A program made the translations under genes and the position numbers. A stretch of DNA of 64,000 bases from Lysobacteraceae bacterium (GTDB lineage Bacteria > Pseudomonadota > Gammaproteobacteria > Xanthomonadales > Xanthomonadaceae). The notes under the pieces are model-generated. The model saw only the letters and a program-made list of their open reading frames with translations. It searched no databases and was not told the DNA's origin. Positions 1 to 9,718 of the stretch are shown one piece after another (position 1 is the first letter of the stretch; each line of letters starts with the position of its first letter). The stretch is from positions 62,001 through 126,000 of the forward strand of contig JAISFF010000015.1 in NCBI GenBank assembly GCA_031263725.1, read 5' to 3'.

Positions 1-2102
1 ACGCAGGCATCGGCGTAGCTGCCGCTGATGCTGATTCTGTTGCTGCCGCTGTTGCCGTAGCCGCCGTAGAGGTCGCCCACCAGCCCACCGACATAGCTAC
101 GGCCGATGACGGAGCTTGCGGTGACGCGGCTGTCGAGAATGGCGCTATAGTCCCCATTACCGGCGATGATGCCGACATAGCTGCCACCCTGGACGGCGGT
201 GTTCGCTACCGTCACGTTCTTGACGCGGGTCTCACTCATGGCGCCGACGACGGCGCCGGTGCCGCCATAGTTGCTGGCATAGCCGGAGACGTTGCCGTTG
301 GCGAGCGTGAAGTCGCGGAGCGTGCCATTTTCGACGAAGCCGAACAGGCCGAACGAGTAGGAACCGCCGCCATTGCCGTCGATGGTGAGCCGGTCGATGG
401 CGTGGCCCAGGCCGGAGAAAACGACGCGGCCGATCATCTCGAACGGCGGCGGCGGCAGGCCAACGTCGCTATAGACTCGCTGATCCTTGGTGGAAGCGAC
501 GACGACGCTGCCGTAGGTGATGCCGAACAGGTCCAGGTCGCGCGCCAGCGCATAGGCGTTGCCTTTCCACTCGGCCTGTTCCCAGTCCCAGTCCGCGGGG
601 GCGGTGACCGAAATGTTCTCCAGTTGTTCGCGGGTATGTATCAGTGTGTATTCGGTGCCGTTGACCGAGAACTGTCCGCCGGACCCGGCGGTGAAACTTA
701 CCGGGGCATTGACGTGGTAATCGCTGGTTTCGTCGACGCTGCCGGTGTTGGCATAGTTGCCGTGATTCAGGCTCAACCCGCCGCCGGTATGGGCGATGGT
801 GATCGGCGCATCGATGAAGATGTCCCGATGCGCGTTCAGGGTCAGCATGGTCGGTGCGTTCCAGGCGACCGCCGCGTCGACATGGATGTTGCCGGCGCCG
901 CTGCCGGCGGCGACAGTGGCCAGGATCACGCTGGTATTGGCCAGGTTGGCCGACAGCGTGGCGGCGCCGATGCCGCTGCTGGTCCAGGCGCCGCCGCCGG
1001 CGGAAACGGTGAAGTCGGTGGGATCGATCAGCCATTCGCCGGTCTTGCCGTAGGTGGAGAAGGTGCTGACGCGGGCGCCATCGGCCACCTGCACGTGGGC
1101 GCCGCTGGTATCGATGAAACCGCCGTCGCCGCCTTGCGGCGCGCTGGCGTCCAGAGTGCCGGCCACCTGCACGGTGCCGCCGTCGAAACCGCCGCGCAGC
1201 ACGATCCTGCCGTTGCGGTTTTCCAGCGTGCGCGCTTCGATCACGCCGGTGTTGTTGACCACGGTCTGCAGCAGCGCAGCGCTGGCCTTGGCGGTCATCA
1301 GCACCTGTCCGCCATCGGCCTGGATCAACTGATGGTTCTCGACCAGCGCGTCGCGGGTGGCTGCGTCGACGCTGACATTGAGCAGTCCGTCGCCGGCGAA
1401 ATCCAGGGTGATGGCATTGCCCGCGGCCAGTGCCACGGTGCCGCGCCGGGCCGATACCAGCCCCTGGTTGCTGACGCGGCCGCCGAGCAGGGCCACGGCG
1501 CCGCCATCGCCGGCGCTGATGCGGCCGAAGTTCTGCACGGAACCCGGGTTGCCGTTGCCGCGGAAATGGTAGCGGCCGCTGGCGAAGTCTTCGTTGGAGA
1601 TGTCCAGCGTCGAGGCGACCAGGCTGCCGACATCGACCTGGGCATTGCGCCCGAACAGGATGCCGTTGGGATTGATCAGGAAGACGCGGCCATTGGCGTC
1701 GATCTGTCCCATGATCTGCGAGCCGTCCGCGCCGAGGACGCGGTTGAGCGCGATCGAGTCCGCGCCGGGCTGATGGAAGCTGACGCGATGGCCTTCACCG
1801 ACATTGAATTCCTGCCACTGGATCGCGAGCTTGTCGCTGTGCTGGCGGATGTCGAGGCGCTGGCCGTCGGGCAGGCCGATCGAGCCTTGCCCCAGAACGA
1901 TCTCGCCGCCGGCCGGCAGACTCGCGGCGAACGCGCCGGCGCCGGGCGCCAGTGCGAGGGCCAGACAAAGGGGGAGAGTTCGGAGATTGTGTACAGGCCC
2001 GCGCGACCGCTGCCCGCCGCCACGCCGATGCTGCGCCAGTTCGCTGACGACAGTCCACGCATTGTGCGCAGCGCTCCAGATCACGGAGTAGATTTTGTTC
2101 AT
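1..2102 (-). CDS. Two-partner-secretion (TpsA) filamentous haemagglutinin-like exoprotein, 5' part only
   Basis: Reading from the ATG at 2100-2102 gives 700 open codons running off the left edge. Residues 1-24 (MNKIYSVIWSAAHNAWTVVS...) are an extended signal peptide region (ESPR) as found on TpsA and autotransporter proteins; a hydrophobic signal helix follows at about 42-58. The TPS domain starts near residue 62 and has the hallmark block NPNGILFGRNAQVDVGSLV at 144-162. Near residues 610-690 there are GLUG-type repeats (for example GGLVGDLYGG). The family is exported by Sec and then crosses the outer membrane through a TpsB partner, which is not in the window. RBS AAGGA lies seven bases upstream of the start. 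Function of the passenger (adhesin, toxin or other) cannot be told because the C-terminus is missing. Confidence 0.88.
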   Translation of the reverse strand, partial: MNKIYSVIWSAAHNAWTVVSELAQHRRGGGQRSRGPVHNLRTLPLCLALALAPGAGAFAASLPAGGEIVLGQGSIGLPDGQRLDIRQHSDKLAIQWQEFNVGEGHRVSFHQPGADSIALNRVLGADGSQIMGQIDANGRVFLINPNGILFGRNAQVDVGSLVASTLDISNEDFASGRYHFRGNGNPGSVQNFGRISAGDGGAVALLGGRVSNQGLVSARRGTVALAAGNAITLDFAGDGLLNVSVDAATRDALVENHQLIQADGGQVLMTAKASAALLQTVVNNTGVIEARTLENRNGRIVLRGGFDGGTVQVAGTLDASAPQGGDGGFIDTSGAHVQVADGARVSTFSTYGKTGEWLIDPTDFTVSAGGGAWTSSGIGAATLSANLANTSVILATVAAGSGAGNIHVDAAVAWNAPTMLTLNAHRDIFIDAPITIAHTGGGLSLNHGNYANTGSVDETSDYHVNAPVSFTAGSGGQFSVNGTEYTLIHTREQLENISVTAPADWDWEQAEWKGNAYALARDLDLFGITYGSVVVASTKDQRVYSDVGLPPPPFEMIGRVVFSGLGHAIDRLTIDGNGGGSYSFGLFGFVENGTLRDFTLANGNVSGYASNYGGTGAVVGAMSETRVKNVTVANTAVQGGSYVGIIAGNGDYSAILDSRVTASSVIGRSYVGGLVGDLYGGYGNSGSNRISISGSYADAC

Positions 2103-2546
2103 GACGGTCCTTAATCGTGATTAGCGACGTTGATTGTGTGCTGGCGATCATACACAAAATGTGGCTATGCATCACGATATTCGATCCGTCTTTCCGTATT
2201 CATAAAGCGATTTCGCTGGCTCGGGCTATCGTCTCAGTGGCTGTGATATGGCCTCGACGGGCATTGCGCCAGACGGACCTCCGTTTCGGGAATCCGCATG
2301 TGCCCGATTTCGATGATGTATGGAATATCCGAACTCCGGATATGTCCGATTGCTGGCCTTCCCGGACGGCGGCCCGCCGGGAAGGCCGTTGCCGGATGCA
2401 GGGCCCGGCGCGATGCGACCGTCGGCCCGGGATGCGCGCGCTGCCATCGTCCGATGGTGGCGACACGCTGTTCCAGCGGCCGGTTACGGGTGCAGACAGG
2501 ACGACCCGGTATCCTTCCCGTTCCGGTCCATCCCCCTCCAGAAGCG
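2103..2546. other. Intergenic region between divergent tpsA and pncB
   Basis: This 444-base stretch has no convincing gene. The part next to the exoprotein gene (about 2103-2220) is clearly more AT-rich than its surroundings and is where its promoter should lie. The rest has no sequence I recognise; longer open frames through it on both strands have no family-like features. Confidence 0.6.
2108..2152 (-). promoter_or_regulatory. RBS and possible -10 box of the exoprotein gene
   Basis: On the minus strand, AAGGA (plus-strand 2108-2112) is well placed before the ATG at 2102. A TATGAT hexamer (plus-strand 2147-2152) could be a -10 box. No good -35 hexamer is seen at the usual distance, so the promoter call is weak while the RBS is good. 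Confidence 0.4.
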
Positions 2547-3743
2547 ATGATCATCCAGTCCCTGCTCGATACCGATCTGTACAAGTTCACGATGATGCAG
2601 GCGGTGCTGCATCAGCATCCCGCGGCGCAGGTGGAATACCTGTTCCGCTGCCGCACGCCGGGCATCGACCTGGCGCGGTACATCGACCAGATCTCCGATG
2701 AAATCGATCATCTGTGCAGCCTGTACTTCACCAGCGCCGAGCTGGAATACCTGCGCGGGCTGCGTTTCATCAAGCCGGACTTCGTCGATTTTCTCGGTCT
2801 GTTCCATTTGGACCGCAAGCACATTTCGCTGCGGCCTTCGGCGCTGGCGCCCGGCGAGCTGTCGTTGACCATCCAGGGGCCGTGGCTGCACACGATCATG
2901 TTTGAAGTGCCGCTGCTGGCGATCATCAGCGAGGTCTGGTTCCGCAATGCCGGCGGCATTCCGGATCATGACGAAGGCCGCCGCCGCCTGGATGCCAAGA
3001 TCGCGCTGCTGCGCGACAGCGAGGGCTACAGCGCTTGCGGCATCGCCGATTACGGCACGCGCCGGCGCTACTCGCGCGAATGGCACACCGAGCTGCTCGG
3101 CGTCCTGCGCGACCGCCTGGGGCCGCAGTTCGTCGGCACCAGCAATGTGATGTTCGCGCGCGAGTTGAACCTGACGCCGCTGGGCACGATGGCGCACGAG
3201 TGGATGCAGGCCTTCCAGGCGCTGGGCCCGCGCCTGCGCGATTCGCAGGCGGTGGCGCTGGATGTCTGGGCGCGGGAGTATCGCGGCGATCTGGGTATCG
3301 CGCTGTCGGACGTGGTCGGGCTGGACGCGTTCCTGCGCGACTACGACCTGTATTTCTGCAAGCTGTTCGACGGCATGCGCCATGACTCCGGCGATCCGTT
3401 CGAATGGGGCGAGCGCATCATCGCGCACCTGTGCGCGCACCGTATCGATCCGCGCAGCAAGACGCTGGTGTTTTCCGATGGTCTCGATATCGAAAAGGTG
3501 ATGCAGCTGTATTCGCACTTCCGCGGGCGCTGCAAGCTGGCCTTCGGCGTCGGCACCAACCTGACCAACGATCTTGGCCCGACGCCGTTGCAGATCGTGA
3601 TCAAGATGGTCCGCTGCAACGGCCAGCCGGTGGCCAAGCTGAGCGATTCGCCGGGCAAGACCATGGTCGACGACCAGGGCTATCTGTCGTATCTGCGGCA
3701 GGTCTTCGGTCTGCCGCCGCTGCCGCCGGAAGGCGCGGCGTGA
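2547..3743 (+). CDS. pncB: Nicotinate phosphoribosyltransferase
   Basis: 398 residues, the usual length for bacterial PncB (about 400). The protein makes nicotinate mononucleotide from nicotinate and PRPP with ATP, in the Preiss-Handler NAD salvage pathway of the cytosol. The N-terminus ([18 protein letters not shown]) is the family signature, and [22 protein letters not shown] and [10 protein letters not shown] are its phosphate- and substrate-binding blocks. The frame is open further upstream, but the ATG at 2547 starts exactly where the family starts ([14 protein letters not shown]). The stop codon overlaps the GTG start of the deformylase, so the two are probably translationally coupled. 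Confidence 0.95.
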   Translation: MIIQSLLDTDLYKFTMMQAVLHQHPAAQVEYLFRCRTPGIDLARYIDQISDEIDHLCSLYFTSAELEYLRGLRFIKPDFVDFLGLFHLDRKHISLRPSALAPGELSLTIQGPWLHTIMFEVPLLAIISEVWFRNAGGIPDHDEGRRRLDAKIALLRDSEGYSACGIADYGTRRRYSREWHTELLGVLRDRLGPQFVGTSNVMFARELNLTPLGTMAHEWMQAFQALGPRLRDSQAVALDVWAREYRGDLGIALSDVVGLDAFLRDYDLYFCKLFDGMRHDSGDPFEWGERIIAHLCAHRIDPRSKTLVFSDGLDIEKVMQLYSHFRGRCKLAFGVGTNLTNDLGPTPLQIVIKMVRCNGQPVAKLSDSPGKTMVDDQGYLSYLRQVFGLPPLPPEGAA

Positions 3744-4270
3744 TCCACCCGATCCTGAGGATGGGCGATCGGCGACTGCTGCAAGTCGCGCGTCCGGTCG
3801 AGGCCTTCGACACGCCGGAGCTGCATACGCTGATCGCCGACATGTTCGAAACGATGCAGGCGGCGCGTGGCGTGGGTCTGGCCGCGCCGCAGATCGGCGT
3901 GGGTCTGCAACTGGTGATCTTCGGTTTCGAGCGTGCCGGGCGCTATCCCGATGCGCCGGCGGTACCGCGCACGGTTCTGCTCAATCCGCGCATCGAAGCG
4001 CTTTCCGGCGAAATGGAGGAAGGCTGGGAGGGCTGTCTGTCGTTGCCGGGCATGCGCGGCAGCGTGCCTCGGCATACGCATATCCGCTATCGCGGCTTCG
4101 ATCCGTCCGGTGCGCCGCTGGAGCGCGAGGCCGAGGGGTTTCATGCGCGCGTGGTCCAGCACGAGTGCGATCATCTGAGCGGCCGGCTGTATCCGTCGCG
4201 GATACGCGACTTCCGCCTGTTCGGCTTCATCGATGCGCTGTTTCCGGGACAGGAGATCGCGGATGACTGA
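3740..4270 (+). CDS. def: Peptide deformylase
   Basis: 176 residues. It removes the formyl group from the initiator methionine of new proteins; a metalloenzyme of the cytosol. All three family motifs are present: GVGLAAPQ (44-51), EGCLS (97-101, metal ligand C99) and HECDH (141-145, metal ligands H141 and H145, catalytic E142). The GTG at 3740 overlaps the pncB stop and gives the family N-terminus ([15 protein letters not shown]); the ATG at 3761 would cut off part of it. This is likely a second, type-I deformylase, since most xanthomonads also have a def-fmt locus elsewhere; that is inference. Confidence 0.93.
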   Translation: MIHPILRMGDRRLLQVARPVEAFDTPELHTLIADMFETMQAARGVGLAAPQIGVGLQLVIFGFERAGRYPDAPAVPRTVLLNPRIEALSGEMEEGWEGCLSLPGMRGSVPRHTHIRYRGFDPSGAPLEREAEGFHARVVQHECDHLSGRLYPSRIRDFRLFGFIDALFPGQEIADD

Positions 4271-4659
4271 ACTGACGCGGCGGATCATGGGCGTCCGCGC
4301 CGCGCCGCCGGGATGGCATGGCGCGGACGACATGGGGAAATGGTTATCGGGAAGCTGAAATGACGTTCCGCAAGAGGCACCGGATCATCGTCACGATGGC
4401 GATGGCCGGTTGCACCGTTCCGTTGCCGGGCGCGCCGTCCGGTTGCGCGCTGCCGTTGCCGGCGATGGAAGGACGGATCGCGCTGAGCGGCCGCTATCCC
4501 GCACGCGCCGGTGGGCCGGTTGAAGCCCGCCCTCCAGGACGGTTGCCGCGGCGGCAAGGGCGGCGGGAAGTGCGGTTTCCCGGTGCCGTCCGCGCCATGA
4601 CGATGCCCGGCGGCATGCCAACCGTGGCATCATGATTCCATGCTCCGCTGCCGCGCCGG
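4271..4659. other. Intergenic region after def
   Basis: A 389-base stretch. A 31-codon frame (4263-4358) begins inside the end of def, but it resembles nothing and has no clear RBS. Otherwise nothing is seen: no hairpin with a T-run and no further gene before the peptidase start at 4660. Confidence 0.5.
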
Positions 4660-6162
4660 ATGGATATGCCGCAACCGTTTCGACTCCTGATCGCCATCGC
4701 GGCGCTGTCACTGCTTTCATCCTGCCAATCCGAATCCGCGACCGGAGATGCCTCCGGGCAGCGCTATGGGAACCTGCGGTTCCAGCCGTGCACGCTGACC
4801 AATCCCTATTCGTCCGGCAATGTGCAGGGCCGCTGCGCGCAACTGGAGGTGGCGGAAAATCCGGACGCGCCGGAAGGACGCAGGATCGCGCTGAACATCG
4901 CCTGGCTGCCGGCGACGGAGGAAGGCGCGGAAGCGGCGGACCCGGTGTTCTTCCTGGCCGGCGGTCCCGGCCAGGCCGCCGTCGGCTCGTGGCCCTTGCT
5001 CGATCCGATCTTCGCCGATGTCCGCAAACGGCGTCACATCATCCTGGTCGATCAGCGCGGCACCGGGAAATCCGGCCCGCTGAACTGCGCGCTGTCCCAG
5101 GATGAAGACGATGCGGCGCGCCTCCGCGATGCGGATGCGGCGCGTGCCGCTGAAGAGGCGCGGCGTTGCGCTCGATCGCTGGATGCCGATCCCCGTTTCT
5201 ATGCCACGACCGATGCGGTGCGCGACCTGGAACAGGTCCGGGCGGCACTGGGCGCGGATTCGATCGATCTGGTCGGCGTTTCCTATGGCACGCGCGTGGC
5301 GCAGCAATACGCGCGGCGGCATGGTTCGCATGTGCGCGCGATGGTGCTCGATGGCGTGGTGCCGAACACGCTGATGTTGGGCAGCGAGGATGCGCGCAAT
5401 CTGGACGAGGCGCTGGCGTCGCAGTTCCAGCGTTGCCAGGCGCAGGCCGCGTGCCGCGCGCGTTTCGGCCATGACCTGCGCGGACAGCTGCGCGATCTGA
5501 TCCAGCGCCTGCGGCGGCGGCCGCTCGATACCGATTACCGCGATCCCTTCAGCGGCGAGCTGCGGCATGGACAACTGACCGCCGCGCATGTGACCACGCT
5601 GACGCGGATGTTCGCTTATGCGCCGGAAGCGGCATCGCTGTTGCCGCTGTTGCTGAGCGAGGCGGATCGCGGCCGGCATGGCCCATTGATGTCGCTGTCG
5701 ATGCTGGTCGAAAAGAAAACACTGGAACAGATGAGCATGGGCATGCAGTTGTCGGTGGTCTGCGCCGAGGACGCGGGACTGCCGCCGCCGGCCGATCGCG
5801 ACACTTTGCTCGGCGCCGACATGGGCCGCCTGCTGCGTGCGCAATGCGACGCGTGGCCGGCCGGAGCCGCGCCGGCGGATTTCCACGAACCGCTGGTATC
5901 CGATGTGCCGGCGCTGCTGCTGTCCGGGGAACTGGACCCGACCACGCCGCCGCGCTACGGCGACGAGGTGGCGAAGCATCTTTCGCGGGGGCGGCATCTG
6001 CTGCTGAAAGGACAAGGCCACAACACGATCGGCGCCGGCTGCATGCCGAAGTTGCTCGATCGTTTCCTGGAGACGGCCGATGCGCAATCGCTGGATGCCG
6101 GCTGCCTGGATGCGCTGGACTATGTGCCGCCGTTCACTTCATTCAACGGGTGGGAACCATGA
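4660..6162 (+). CDS. Alpha/beta-hydrolase lipoprotein, peptidase S33 (tripeptidyl aminopeptidase-like)
   Basis: 500 residues. The N-terminus is a lipoprotein signal (LLIAIAALSLLSSC, Cys at about 22), so it should be anchored in the envelope. The fold is the alpha/beta hydrolase with a C-terminal TAP-like part: oxyanion region FLAGGPGQAA, LVDQRGTGKSG, nucleophile elbow GVSYGTR, acidic residue in SGELDPTTPP and catalytic histidine in GQGHN. Family members release N-terminal residues or dipeptides such as proline-containing ones. The gene comes just before an ABC transporter pair and may be co-transcribed with it, with about 58 bases between. Exact substrate cannot be predicted. Confidence 0.88.
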   Translation: MDMPQPFRLLIAIAALSLLSSCQSESATGDASGQRYGNLRFQPCTLTNPYSSGNVQGRCAQLEVAENPDAPEGRRIALNIAWLPATEEGAEAADPVFFLAGGPGQAAVGSWPLLDPIFADVRKRRHIILVDQRGTGKSGPLNCALSQDEDDAARLRDADAARAAEEARRCARSLDADPRFYATTDAVRDLEQVRAALGADSIDLVGVSYGTRVAQQYARRHGSHVRAMVLDGVVPNTLMLGSEDARNLDEALASQFQRCQAQAACRARFGHDLRGQLRDLIQRLRRRPLDTDYRDPFSGELRHGQLTAAHVTTLTRMFAYAPEAASLLPLLLSEADRGRHGPLMSLSMLVEKKTLEQMSMGMQLSVVCAEDAGLPPPADRDTLLGADMGRLLRAQCDAWPAGAAPADFHEPLVSDVPALLLSGELDPTTPPRYGDEVAKHLSRGRHLLLKGQGHNTIGAGCMPKLLDRFLETADAQSLDAGCLDALDYVPPFTSFNGWEP

Positions 6163-6220
6163 GTTCGATGCGGTTGCGGGCAGGGTCGCGGACGGGCATG
6201 CAAAACGGGGCGGGCAAGGC

Positions 6221-6967
6221 ATGATTGCCGCGCACGATCTGCACAAGGCGTTCAAGCAGAAACGCATCCTCGTCCGGGCGGTCGACGGCGTGAGTTTCGA
6301 AGCGCGCGACGGCGAAATCACCGGCCTGCTCGGCCCCAACGGCGCTGGCAAGACCACCACGCTGCGGATGCTGTACACGTTGATGAAACCGGATCGGGGC
6401 GAGGTGCGCGTCGACGGCATCGACACGGCCGCCGATCCCATCGCGGTACGGCGCATCCTCGGTGTGCTGCCGGATGCGCGCGGCATCTACAAGCGGCTCA
6501 CGGCACGCGAGAACATCGCCTATTTCGGCCGGCTGCACGGCATGCCGCCGGCGTTGATCGAACAGCGCACCGGGGCGTTGTCGGCGGCGCTGGACATGGG
6601 CGACATCCTCGATCGCCAGACCGAGGGCTTCAGCCAGGGCCAGCGCACCAAGACCGCGATCGCGCGCGCGCTGGTGCACGATCCGAAGAACGTGATTCTG
6701 GACGAGCCGACCAACGGCCTGGATGTGATGACCACGCGCGCGATGCGCGGATTCCTGCGCCACCTGCGCGAGGAAGGGCGCTGCGTGATCTTCTCCAGCC
6801 ACCTCATGCAGGAGGTGGCCGCGCTGTGCGATCGCATCGTCATCATCGCCCAGGGTCGCGCGATCGCGGCGGGCACGCCGGACGAGCTGCGCGGGATGAC
6901 CGGCGAGGCCAACCTGGAAGATGCCTTCGTCAAGGCGATCGGTTCGGAAGAGGGGCTGCGCGCATGA
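6221..6967 (+). CDS. natA: ABC transporter ATP-binding protein, NatA type
   Basis: 248 residues, cytosolic ATPase of an ABC-2 export system. Walker A is GLLGPNGAGKTT, the signature is FSQGQRTK (a Q replaces the usual GG, as in NatA-like proteins), Walker B is NVILDEPTNGLD, and the switch histidine is in FSSHLMQE. The ATG at 6221 begins at the family start (MIAAHDLHKAFKQ); the frame is open further upstream into the peptidase end. It overlaps the permease gene by four bases (ATGA), so both are translated together. NatAB in Bacillus exports sodium; the substrate in this family of xanthomonad homologues is not established. Confidence 0.9.
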   Translation: MIAAHDLHKAFKQKRILVRAVDGVSFEARDGEITGLLGPNGAGKTTTLRMLYTLMKPDRGEVRVDGIDTAADPIAVRRILGVLPDARGIYKRLTARENIAYFGRLHGMPPALIEQRTGALSAALDMGDILDRQTEGFSQGQRTKTAIARALVHDPKNVILDEPTNGLDVMTTRAMRGFLRHLREEGRCVIFSSHLMQEVAALCDRIVIIAQGRAIAAGTPDELRGMTGEANLEDAFVKAIGSEEGLRA

Positions 6968-8145
6968 ACGCGCTGATGACCGTATGGACGGTGATGGTCA
7001 AGGAACTGCGCGATCTGGCGCGCGACCGGCGCACGCTGTTCCTGGCCCTGTTGCTGGCGCCGCTGCTGTATCCGCTGTTCATTCTCGGCGCCAGCGCGCT
7101 GGCGGAAAACCGGATCAGGAGCCAGATCGACAGGACCCTGGAAGTGCCGGTGATCGGCGGCGAGCATGCGCCGAACCTGCTGGCGTTCCTGGCCACGCAG
7201 GGCATCCGCGCCACCGCGGCGCCGGAGGATCTGGAAGCGGCCATCGCCCGCCAGGATGTCGATGTCGCTTTGCGCATCGACGCGGATTTCGCCGGGAACT
7301 GGCATGCCGGGCGTCCGGCCCTGGTCGAGATCATCCGCGACGGCACCCGTCGCGACGCGGAGATTCCCGCCAGCCGTCTGCAGACGGCGCTGGGCGCTTA
7401 CAGCCAGCAGGTCGGCGCGCTGCGGTTGCTGGCGCGCGGCATCGATGCTTCGGCGCTGCGTCCGCTGGATGTCGGCGTGCGCGATCTGGCGACGAAGGAA
7501 GCGCGTCGCGGCATCCTGATGGCGATGCTGCTGCCCTATCTGCTGATCCTGACCTCGTTCATCGGTGGCGCGTATCTGATCGTGGACGCCACCGCCGGCG
7601 AGCGCGAGCGGCAATCGCTGGAACCGCTGCTGGCGACTCCCGCCTCGCGCAGCGCGATCGTCAGCGGCAAGATCGCCGCCGCCTGCGCGATGGGGCTGGG
7701 CACTTTGCTGCTCACCCTGCTGGCATTCAAGCTCAGCGCGCAGTTTTCTTCCGGCCTGGGACGCCAGCTCGACGTGGGTTTCCGCGCCATCATGCAAATG
7801 CTGTTCGCGCTGCTGCCGATGCTGTTCATCGGCACTTCGTTGCTGACCTTGCTGGCGGCATCGGCCAAGAGCATGAAGGAGGCGCAGAGCCACATGACCT
7901 GGCTGATGCTGCTGCCGCTGATCCCTTCCATCGCGCTGATGGTGAATCCGGTCAAGAACCAGCTGTGGCAGTTCGCGGTGCCGTTCCTGGCGCAGAACCA
8001 GATGCTGCTGAAAATCATCCGCCACGAGCCGATCGAAGCGCGGGTATGGCTGGTCTATCTGGCGGCCGGTTTCGCATTGGCGGCATTGCTCTGGTTCGTC
8101 GCAGTGCGGCGCTACCAGCAGGAGCGGTTGGCGATCTCGGGCTGA
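6964..8145 (+). CDS. natB: ABC transporter permease, NatB type (ABC-2 family)
   Basis: 393 residues. The layout is that of ABC-2 exporters: a first membrane helix at about 22-42 (LFLALLLAPLLYPLFILGA), a periplasmic domain to about residue 180, then five hydrophobic helices to the C-terminus, including AMLLPYLLILTSFIGGAY. The motif ERERQSLEPLLATPASR just after the second helix is typical of NatB-like permeases. It pairs with the ATPase immediately upstream through an ATGA overlap. Confidence 0.88.
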   Translation: MNALMTVWTVMVKELRDLARDRRTLFLALLLAPLLYPLFILGASALAENRIRSQIDRTLEVPVIGGEHAPNLLAFLATQGIRATAAPEDLEAAIARQDVDVALRIDADFAGNWHAGRPALVEIIRDGTRRDAEIPASRLQTALGAYSQQVGALRLLARGIDASALRPLDVGVRDLATKEARRGILMAMLLPYLLILTSFIGGAYLIVDATAGERERQSLEPLLATPASRSAIVSGKIAAACAMGLGTLLLTLLAFKLSAQFSSGLGRQLDVGFRAIMQMLFALLPMLFIGTSLLTLLAASAKSMKEAQSHMTWLMLLPLIPSIALMVNPVKNQLWQFAVPFLAQNQMLLKIIRHEPIEARVWLVYLAAGFALAALLWFVAVRRYQQERLAISG

Positions 8146-8162
8146 CTGCCCGGAACGGGCAG
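8146..8162. terminator. Possible terminator hairpin between convergent genes
   Basis: CTGCCCG, loop GAA, CGGGCAG forms a perfect 7-bp stem between the convergent natB and PH-domain genes. There is no T-run after it on either strand, so termination activity is uncertain. Confidence 0.35.
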
Positions 8163-8188
8163 CATGATTCGTATCGCTTGCCGGCGCT

Positions 8189-9718
8189 TCAGCGCAGATG
8201 TCGCGCCGCCAGCATCCGGCTCAGGCGCTCGAACAGTTCGTCCGCATCGTTCGCCGGCAGATATTGCAGATGCAGCGGCCGATCCAGCAGCGTGCCGCCG
8301 GCGGTATGCAGCGAGACCGAGGCCATGCCGAAAAGACGATCCGTCGGCGTGCGCTTGATCCGCAGCGTCTGGATCTTGTCCAGCTCGGCCAGACGCCAGT
8401 GGCGACGCCACCAGCCGCCGCGGATCGCCACGATGGACTCGTCGATGCTGTAACCCAGACGCCGGATGTGGATATAGGACGACAGCGCTCCATACGGCAG
8501 CCACAGGCCGAGCAATCCGCCCCAGGGGCCCCAGTGCCAGACCGCCAGCGCGGTCAGCGGCACGGTCGCGCTCACCCAGGACAGGAACCGGCGGAACCAG
8601 GCGCGCATCGGCAGGGTGCGCCATTGCGGGGGCGGCCATCGTACCTGCGGCAGCAGATGCTGGATCAGCTCGTCGCAACGCCGCGGCGTGGCGATCGGCG
8701 CCAGCTCGTTGAACGCGCGATTTTCGTCGCCTTGCGGAACCGCGATGGTGACGCGCAGGTTGCGCCGGCGGAACAGCCGGTGCAGCGGACCTTCGCGCAG
8801 GCTCCAGGTCTGGATGCGTCGGCGTGGCGCACTGGTGCGGACACGCATGAACAGCCCGCGTTCGATCGTCAGCCGGCGCTGGTCCTCGCTGAGGACGAAT
8901 CCGTAATAACGCGTCATCGCCAGCGCGATCGACAGGGTCCGCAGCAGCGCCAGGAACAGCGCGAGCATCAGGATCGCACTGACCACCACGGTGATCCGGC
9001 CGGGATGCAGCGCACTGGCGACGCGGATGGCATCGTCGACGCGGTGCTGGATGAATGTGCCCACCATCTTCTGCGGGAAAAGCTGATAGACGAAACCGAA
9101 GGCCGCCGCCGCGACGACCATGCCCCGGTTGGAGATCAGGCCGAGGCGGACGATCTCGGGTATGCGCATCCGCAGCAGGACGGGGGACCCGGCCGTGGCC
9201 GCCGCCGCGACGCCCGCGGCATCGGCGGCGGCCGGCGCGGAAGCGCTGTGATGCCGGATCAGGGCTTCCAGGGCCAGCGCCTGCGGCAGCGACAGCACCC
9301 GCATTTCCGCTTCCGCAGTCTGTCCGCTGGCGGATTCCAGACGTACTTCGGCGACCTTGAACAGCCGATGCAGCAGGCTTTGATGGATACCGACGTTGTG
9401 GATGCGGGTGAACGGAATCTCGCGCCGGTTCCGGTGCAGCAGGCCACTGCGGATGGTCAGCCCGTCCTTGCCGATGTGGTAGCGGAAAGTCAGATAACGC
9501 AGGATCGAGGTCGTGATCAGCGTCGCCAGCACGATCAGGATGACGAGCTGGCTCCAGGCATCGTCCGATTCGCGGCGGCCGCCCAGGAACAGCACCACGA
9601 ACAACGGCACCAGCAAGGGCACGAGGTAGTGCTTGAGCTGTTGCAGCATGACGAACAGCCATGACCATGGATGCAACCGCTGCTCGGGAGCGACCGATTC
9701 CCGCGCGTCCCCGGTCAT
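8189..9718 (-). CDS. PH-domain (bPH2, YdbT-like) membrane protein
   Basis: 509 residues. It has the YdbT layout: paired transmembrane helices followed by bacterial PH (bPH2/DUF304) domains, three in all. Helices are seen at about 30-70, 205-225, 255-285 and 385-425. The PH domains show the usual pattern of a strand entering R..I.FTRIHNVGIHQS, then APRRRIQTW, then LAELDKIQTLRIKRTP. Function is not known; in Bacillus, YdbST affect sensitivity to membrane-active peptides. The ATG at 9718 overlaps the stop of the YdbS-like gene (ATGA), so they form one operon. Confidence 0.85.
   Translation of the reverse strand: MTGDARESVAPEQRLHPWSWLFVMLQQLKHYLVPLLVPLFVVLFLGGRRESDDAWSQLVILIVLATLITTSILRYLTFRYHIGKDGLTIRSGLLHRNRREIPFTRIHNVGIHQSLLHRLFKVAEVRLESASGQTAEAEMRVLSLPQALALEALIRHHSASAPAAADAAGVAAAATAGSPVLLRMRIPEIVRLGLISNRGMVVAAAAFGFVYQLFPQKMVGTFIQHRVDDAIRVASALHPGRITVVVSAILMLALFLALLRTLSIALAMTRYYGFVLSEDQRRLTIERGLFMRVRTSAPRRRIQTWSLREGPLHRLFRRRNLRVTIAVPQGDENRAFNELAPIATPRRCDELIQHLLPQVRWPPPQWRTLPMRAWFRRFLSWVSATVPLTALAVWHWGPWGGLLGLWLPYGALSSYIHIRRLGYSIDESIVAIRGGWWRRHWRLAELDKIQTLRIKRTPTDRLFGMASVSLHTAGGTLLDRPLHLQYLPANDADELFERLSRMLAARHLR

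Noticed and set aside
402..2114. Long plus-strand frame opposite the exoprotein gene
   Set aside because: The minus strand reads a clear ESPR and TPS domain across the whole region; the plus frame is a mirror effect of repetitive GC-rich codons.
4263..4358. 31-codon frame overlapping the end of def
   Set aside because: No similarity to a known protein and no sign of codon selection; an overlap start alone is weak evidence.
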